Shown here in pieces: positions 1 to 17,500 of a stretch of DNA of 17,500 bases (position 1 is its first letter; each line of letters begins with the position of its first letter). The DNA is taken from positions 425,976-443,475 of the forward strand of contig KV908398.1 of the NCBI GenBank assembly GCA_002005505.1. The letters are read 5' to 3'. This DNA comes from Botryococcus braunii. Lineage: Eukaryota; Chlorophyta; Trebouxiophyceae. The position numbers were made by a program, and so were the translations under genes. Below the pieces are notes generated by a model that saw only the letters and a list, made by a program, of their open reading frames with translations, did not search any database and was not told the origin of the DNA.

Positions 1-4214
<4,214 letters not shown>

Positions 4215-4632
4215 ACGCTCTGTGGAGACTGATGCAGCAAGAATATTCTCATTCACAGGGTCACATTTGGCCCTTTGGGCTTTCAGCCCTTGCTGCGCAG
4301 GGGTGGGGGGCAGCCTCACGTGCATGTACCTGCATCTGCATCTGAACCTGCAAATCCCCAAAGCTTTGGGGGTCTGTGCTGGCACACCTGCAAAGCCCAC
4401 CCCGTCTCGCATGGATACACATATTGTCCACCTCGGTTTCTATTGTTTTCCTGGGTATGTTTTTATTTCATTATGTTTTCTTGGCCTTCAAATGTGTCAG
4501 GGAGACTGCCCTGCGTTGTGTTGCCATGGCGCAGCATTCAAGCAGGCTGCTTGGGTGCTTGCCGTGTCTCCAACTTGTTGGGAGGTGGCTGCCATTTGGG
4601 AGGACGGATCTTTGCACGCCCTTCCCTGCCGC

Positions 4633-4876
<244 letters not shown>

Positions 4877-5162
4877 GCGTCCTTATGTTTCGGGGTTGGG
4901 AGCTGTGTGGGTTGCAATTTTGGGAGGGGGGGAGGGTGAAGGTCGAGCTGGGAATGGAATCGTGTGTGTACATTCGATTAGTTTAGGCATATATGCTGTT
5001 GTTAGGGCCCTCATATTATCAGCAGTGGCACATTGCCAGCTGGATAAATCTGCAGAATAAATCATGAAAGGCAGATGAGGACTCCTTGGTTCACATGCAA
5101 TTTGGGTTAATTCGCGTCTCTGCCTTATGAGGTAATTACGTTTTGAGGGATCCGCTGTATCC

Positions 5163-5178
5163 TGCCGGATATCCGGCA
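5163..5178. repeat. 16-bp perfect palindrome
   Basis: TGCCGGATATCCGGCA reads the same on both strands, with no spacer. It lies in the intergenic region. No factor is assigned. Confidence 0.9.
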
Positions 5179-5682
5179 CTTTGAGATTGACCTTTGAGTA
5201 ATCTCGATTGGTTGTACATGTACTTCTCTACAACCACACGGTAGGGAACATCGTGTAGGAAGGGGCACTCAACACACGCTCCAAGGCCGACTAAAATGTG
5301 TGATTGGAGAACTCTGTGGGACGTACACAGATTTGCAGGACAGAAATCTGTCTTCGATCGCGACGAGCATGTTTTAAATGGGGAAATTGGGCCCTCATTC
5401 CCAAAAGGAAAATATTCTTGGCATGTTGGCAATTGCACAGTTCTCAGTGATGTTACGGAGCCCGTTACTTCGTTTAAACGGCGTGCAATTAATTTTCTAG
5501 AAAACTATAGCCATTGGTCTTCAGACTAGCTCTATTGCACTGTAACACGCGTGTGTGTGGGTAATGCATCTCCAGGTCTGCAGATTTTCCAATAATTTAG
5601 TCGCATATACAATGACTCTGCCTCAGAGGAATCCCATCAGGGCAAATCGAATTAGACATACATAATTATTTTAAGATGTTGA

Positions 5683-5727
5683 TTCAGAAGTTCATTTCTC
5701 GTGTAAACGAGAAATTGTTTTTCTGAA
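5683..5727. repeat. Two-tier hairpin
   Basis: Inner arms ATTTCTCGT (5694-5702) and ACGAGAAAT (5707-5715) pair across a GTAA loop. Outer arms TTCAGAA (5683-5689) and TTCTGAA (5721-5727) extend the structure across a small internal loop. It could form in RNA or as a cruciform. No gene context is known. Confidence 0.85.
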
Positions 5728-6153
5728 GTATGCAGCTCTGTATAGATCTAGACCGCAGCTTGCAATAAAATAAAAGTGTCCTGGCCTTCGCGATCTTCTT
5801 GTCAAGAAAAAGTGGAGATTATAAGGATGGATCGTATTGGATCTGAAATCGGTGTCAGTGACCTTCTGGTTGCAATGATCATGAGTTTTTCCTTCAAAAC
5901 GTCGTAGGGGATGGTCACTTCAGTTTGGGTTATCTTGTTTTACGCCTAATCGTTTTAGTGTTGGGACCAAGAGTTATGCACAAGAACGCTGATGTCAAAA
6001 AGTTGTATTTAACGACTGTTGAGAGGGTGCTGGACGACATATTTCTCAAATTTCAAAAAGGGGGGGGGGGGGCAATTGTAAAAGCTCCTCATCGAGGATA
6101 TCCCTCCCTTCCTCCCTCGGGGATCCCTCCCTCTCGCTTGAACGCGCTCCTCT

Positions 6154-6438
<285 letters not shown>

Positions 6439-6506
6439 TCTAGAGATCTCTCGCTTGCGCTCTCCCTCTACTGTGTATACATATACATGTATAGCAACGA
6501 CACATG

Positions 6507-6534
6507 TGCCCATATCTTGTACAAGATATGGGCA
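6507..6534. repeat. 28-bp perfect palindrome
   Basis: The half-site TGCCCATATCTTGT (6507-6520) is followed with no spacer by its exact reverse complement (6521-6534). It lies about 70 nt downstream of the AT/CT repeat block. A small GAACG/CGTTC inverted repeat follows at 6542-6555. Confidence 0.93.
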
Positions 6535-7017
6535 TAGGCACGAACGCTTACGTTCCTAATACCGTATTGTACGTCAGCACTGATTAGTCAGATTCAGTAT
6601 GTGATGTAGGCTTCCAAATTCGTGACAATTTTTTCTTCGAGTCTCATGCATTCGCCTGTTTAGAAAGCAGGTTTTGGCCGGTCAACTTGCTTCGACATTT
6701 CATCACAGATTGCTCGCGCGTACCTGGCCAGCCCCTGGCTTCCGTTTAAAAACATGCAGGCATCATAGTTGCGGTTAGAATATTCTTCATCTGCTTCATG
6801 CATTATCTGAATTGCTAGCATGTGAATCTTAACAGAAAGCTCTGCGCATGTATGCATGGGTACTGCTGGTGTTGAATCATAGTATCGATGTCGGAATTTA
6901 TACACCGCTATATACACCAAATGGAATGCATTCCTTTGAATGTTAAGGCGTTGTGGAAAGAACACTCCAGCCACCAGCAGGTTACTCTCCAAAAAGCGAG
7001 TCGTATTTGCGGTACAG

Positions 7018-7052
<35 letters not shown>

Positions 7053-7095
7053 TGTGTCTGTGTCTGTGTCTGTGTCTGTGTGTGTGTGTGTGTGT

Positions 7096-7134
<39 letters not shown>

Positions 7135-7200
7135 TGCGTGCGTGCGTGCGTGCGTGCGTGCGTGGTGGTGGTGTGTGTGTGGTGTGTGTGGTGTGTGTGT

Positions 7201-7251
<51 letters not shown>

Positions 7252-7275
7252 TGTGTGTGTGGTGTGTGTGTGTGA
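7018..7275. repeat. Complex GT-rich block with (GTGTCT)n and (GTGC)n
   Basis: Pure GT runs are broken by a GTGTCT hexamer array (about 7049-7078), a GTGC tetramer array (about 7136-7163) and several GTG slips. About 258 nt in all, about 900 nt upstream of the ZUP1-like start codon. Confidence 0.95.
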
Positions 7276-7663
7276 CCCTCGCGCAGGATCACCTTCTCCC
7301 TACTCGCTGGAACCCCTCAGCCTTGAGGAGCTCCCTGACAGAAGGCATTCGAAAACGGTACTCTGCCTGCAAGAGAACAAGACCCAGTGCTTTGGATTTT
7401 TTGGCTGATAAATTCAAGATCTTTCGAGAATCAGGGCCCAGCATGATTCTGGGGCCCAGCATGCACAAATTTAAAGCCCTACGGGCTTGGAATTGTTTTT
7501 GATCAACAAAGGCCCTGCATGCTAAAAGGAGGTACGCCCCTCGTGAAATCCCGTGCTTGCTGCAGGGTAGAGGAATTCGAGTGTTATATTGTATAATATT
7601 AGAGTATTATAGGAAAGTAGTGGAAACATTAACATAAACATAACACTTGCCACGCATGTGAGT

Positions 7664-7669
7664 CACGTG
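7664..7669. promoter_or_regulatory. G-box core CACGTG, possible promoter element
   Basis: CACGTG sits in GAGTCACGTGGTTCGTGG, 511 nt upstream of the ZUP1-like start codon and downstream of an AT-rich stretch with TATA-like words (about 7580-7607). bZIP and bHLH factors bind such cores in plants. Six bases occur often by chance and the transcription start is unknown, so this is only a candidate. Confidence 0.2.
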
Positions 7670-8179
7670 GTTCGTGGACGCGCCAGCGGCACATGCTCCC
7701 GCCGTAGTGGCGGTGGTCCCGCAAACCCGTTGAAATGTCGGGAACACCGTTGTTCCGAACACGCCAAAGAAAACACACATCTACTACATATTTTTGTTGA
7801 ATGAAAAAGTTGATGTACCAGGGGTAGCTTTCAAGTGAGCATCTTGTTGAAACCCTGAATCGATGGGGGGCCCGCCGTACACTGCCACCGAGGTTTTGGA
7901 GGGGCCCTGAAGACGACGTCCTGTTCAGCCCAGGTCGCTCCTTTGGCCGTCTTCCTTCCTGTCTACTGTGCTGGAGGCATTGAGAGAAATTAATTTCATC
8001 TGAAAGTAGTGCACAGTGCTAACATGCGACCAGTTTGATCTGGGTCGCCCGCATGACTGGGAACTCGACTGAACAAGCCGTTTTCTGGATATGACATGAT
8101 TCACAGGAGCGACGTTGTTCATGAAAGGACCATGTACATTTATGCAGCTAGCTGAGTCTTAATCTCTATAGTAAAGGCT

Positions 8180-15610
<7,431 letters not shown>

Positions 15611-15669
15611 GTGAAGAGGAGCACATGAAGATGTGCAAGAATATCCGTGCAAGGATATCCCTGTAAGCT

Positions 15670-15839
15670 GACTCCCAATTGGTGTTGGATTCAGCTTCCC
15701 ACACATGTCTGACGGTGGGCTTGCCTGTCTGAGACCAAGGCAGACAGACTGACAGGCGACTCCAATTGGGTTACATCTTCCCATATATGTCTGATGGTGG
15801 GGTTACGTGTCTTAGGCAAAGGGAGACAGACTAAGCGGG
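15670..15839. repeat. Imperfect tandem duplication of ~85 bp
   Basis: Unit 1 (15670-15757) and unit 2 (15758 to about 15839) both start GACTCC-CAATTGG and share CTTCCCA-ATATGTCTGA-GGTGG and AGACAGACT. Unit 1 also contains complementary pairs: GCCTGTC (15723-15729) with GACAGGC (15751-15757), and CTGTCTG (15725-15731) with CAGACAG (15741-15747). Confidence 0.8.
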
Positions 15840-16393
15840 GCGTTAGGTACGAATTTGCCTTCACGCACACTCTCATACACAACCATGCACATACAATCGC
15901 GCAGGCAGGTGCGCAGCTGTATCTTTTGAGAGGCCGTCCTTCAGCTGTAGACTGTGTGTGTTTTTGTTCGGAAGTCGTCCTGTTCATGTCTCAAAGGCTG
16001 TCAGAGCAATTGAAGCATGTTAAGGTTAACGATGTTGTATCCGTCAAGAACTAGCTGTAGATCTGGAGTAGATAGGCGTCATCCTTGAAACGGTTAATTT
16101 CTGAAACTGAAGGGATGGTAGAGTCGAAATGCTTCAGTATGTATAGCTCGTGTTTACCACTTGTCGGGCACAGAAAAGCAGTACATCATATCGTCTTTGG
16201 ATGGCATCTTTCTACGGAGCAGACAGGAGGGAAAAGCATTCTTTTGTAGCTACGTGGTCTTAAAGCTGAATCTATGTGTTTGTATTTGGTGTGCAAGTTC
16301 GTGTTCATCTTCGAGTCCGCGGATCTTAAAAAGTCGCTGCATGCTTTTATGCAAGTTTGCTCTTAAGCTTAGCACCCTTGAGAAAGTTTGTTA

Positions 16394-16434
16394 AGAATGG
16401 GTGTCATGTATGACACGTATTCTGTACCCATTCT
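16394..16434. repeat. Inverted repeat with nested hairpin
   Basis: Outer arms AGAATGGGT (16394-16402) and ACCCATTCT (16426-16434) are perfect. An alternative inner stem pairs GTGTCAT (16401-16407) with ATGACAC (16410-16416). Confidence 0.85.
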
Positions 16435-16692
16435 GTATATGCCAGCTTCAGAATAGTTTTTTAATGGGTAGACCCGGTGTTGAGAAGAAGACAGAGAACG
16501 CTTGGATAGGGGTCCACGTACAAGTGTACCAGGAGATTGTTTGCGGTGTAGTTTGAGGGCCTCGATGGATGTCAATGCACAGGGCGGTGGTATCACTGAT
16601 ACTCGAACAATATCATTGCACCCATATCGAGTGCCAGGCTGGAACCCCTCAAGTCAGGGTCGCTCTAGACAGCACACTCGCAGTGATTTTCC

Positions 16693-16737
16693 GTACTTTT
16701 GCAAAAGTACACATACCACTACTATAGTGGTATGTGT
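16693..16737. repeat. 18-bp palindrome abutting a 13-bp-arm hairpin
   Basis: GTACTTTTGCAAAAGTAC (16693-16710) is a perfect palindrome. It overlaps by two bases a second perfect inverted repeat with arms 16709-16721 and 16725-16737 (core CATACCACTA/TAGTGGTATG) and a 3-nt loop. Confidence 0.9.
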
Positions 16738-17346
16738 GTGTATACTACAACGTGCTCAATATCATCCATTGGCTGGATGGCTCTTTTTGACCAGTACATG
16801 GCAAACTGCCAACACAGCCAAGATTTTGGCATCATGCGTCGAGGGGCATGCCACAGGTGAGGGGTGCCCCAGCCTATGAAAAAACACAAACAACGCTTTT
16901 GAAGATGGTACAGGAACATATAATGAAAGCATCAATCCCATCTAGTCATATACTTGATATTAAATGAATGCAGTTCGTGTGCGACAAAGAAAAAAGTGTG
17001 CGGCAGTGGACGGGACATGTCATAGATAAAGTGACGGGACAGCCGTGCGCAGTACAGAATCTTTTCAATGCAGTACGATATATATTGGGCATGTGCAGCT
17101 TCCACCCCGAACGTTGAGGCACAATGCGGAGCACCTTTTGCATTTCATGCTTTAAAACTTGATCATTTTAAACTAAAACTTTCAGATCACGGCACCTTCC
17201 TTTAAGCGGAGGAGCAAGTTGTTGCATCGGGTGGCAGTCCAGTGATCTTGTCAGCACCGCGCATCTGAGGAAAGGGTTGGACGGTGTGTGGGTAAGCTTA
17301 CATTGAACAAGCTTAAAAAATATGTTTATGTCCTACCTGCACAATT

Positions 17347-17468
17347 GGGCATCATTTCGCCCAGATGTATGCTCCACACGAGCTTCGGCTCGCATGAGCG
17401 CTGACTTTTCACATCCATGTGGATGTCATGCTCATGAACTTGGTCGAAACTCTCTAAAATATATTTTA
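17347..17468. repeat. Series of short hairpins including a TTCG tetraloop
   Basis: GGGC/GCCC (17347-17350, 17359-17362). CGAGC-TTCG-GCTCG (17379-17392), the classic extra-stable tetraloop with a C-G closing pair. ACATCCA/TGGATGT (17411-17426). TAAAATATATTTTA palindrome (17455-17468). Confidence 0.75.
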
Positions 17469-17500
17469 ATTGAATATGTCTCAATTCGACAGAAAATGAG

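Larger units (their letters stand above)
15611..17500. other. 3' flank of the ZUP1-like gene, no gene recognised
   Basis: No reading frame here resembles a known protein and none is long. The first part should be the 3' untranslated region. A TGTAA near 15662 is a green-algal poly(A)-like word, not assignable on sequence alone. The rest holds a tandem duplication and several inverted repeats. Confidence 0.55.

Noticed and set aside
5296..5529. A 77-codon + strand frame in the intergenic region
   Set aside because: No recognisable domain, no clear promoter or splice context, and a length expected by chance.
6660..7292. A minus-strand frame of 210 codons whose non-repeat half looks fairly protein-like
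   Set aside because: About half is Thr-His repeat from (GT)n. The remaining ~100 residues match no family I know and start inside or beside the repeat. I cannot support a gene.
15794..16054. An 86-codon + strand frame after the ZUP1-like gene
   Set aside because: It overlaps the tandem duplication, has no recognisable motif and is more likely 3' untranslated or intergenic sequence.

Overview
This is a nuclear eukaryotic window. Two genes, both on the + strand, are broken into short exons (49 to 245 nt) by GT-AG introns of roughly 150 to 1,500 nt. The noncoding DNA is packed with dinucleotide microsatellites (CT/GA, GT/CA, TA), homopolymeric G/C tracts and short perfect inverted repeats. The exon sequences contain none of these tracts. 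The protein families and the repeat-rich, intron-dense layout fit a large-genome green-lineage organism, possibly a streptophyte or chlorophyte alga. That placement is inference, because no organelle, rRNA or lineage-specific marker is present.

Region 1 (1-4214) is the 3' part of an OSCA/CSC1/TMEM63-type (DUF221, RSN1_7TM) mechanically or osmotically gated cation channel. The gene is already in progress at base 1. Six consecutive exons (1-135, 386-520, 1104-1262, 1787-1891, 2181-2294, 2819-3001) and a proposed terminal exon (3990-4214) join without a frameshift. Every intron in this part is phase 0. Introns 1, 2, 4 and 6 carry long microsatellites, and intron 3 carries a cluster of perfect inverted repeats.

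Region 2 (4215-8179) has no gene that I recognise. It holds four large microsatellite blocks, a 28-bp perfect palindrome, a two-tier hairpin, a 16-bp palindrome and, near its end, a possible promoter stretch with a G-box core.

Region 3 (8180-15610) is a complete gene for a ZUP1/ZUFSP-like cysteine protease (peptidase family C78 fold). Ten exons with compatible phases give 436 residues: two N-terminal C2H2 zinc fingers, a motif resembling a ubiquitin-binding MIU helix, and a protease domain with candidate catalytic Cys175, His343 and Asp367. The short third and the eighth (78-nt, frame-neutral) exons are the least certain. Its introns hold several compound microsatellites, a 39-bp identical direct repeat exactly 960 bp apart around exon 6, a G-rich minisatellite and a degenerate ~107-bp tandem repeat.

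Region 4 (15611-17500) is 3' flank with an imperfect ~85-bp tandem duplication and several perfect hairpins, and no recognisable gene.

The two genes have no evident joint pathway: one is a membrane ion channel, the other a ubiquitin-system protease. I see no CRISPR array, transposase, reverse transcriptase, tRNA or rRNA. The most unusual material is noncoding: the density of perfect inverted repeats and the very large self-complementary microsatellite blocks inside introns.
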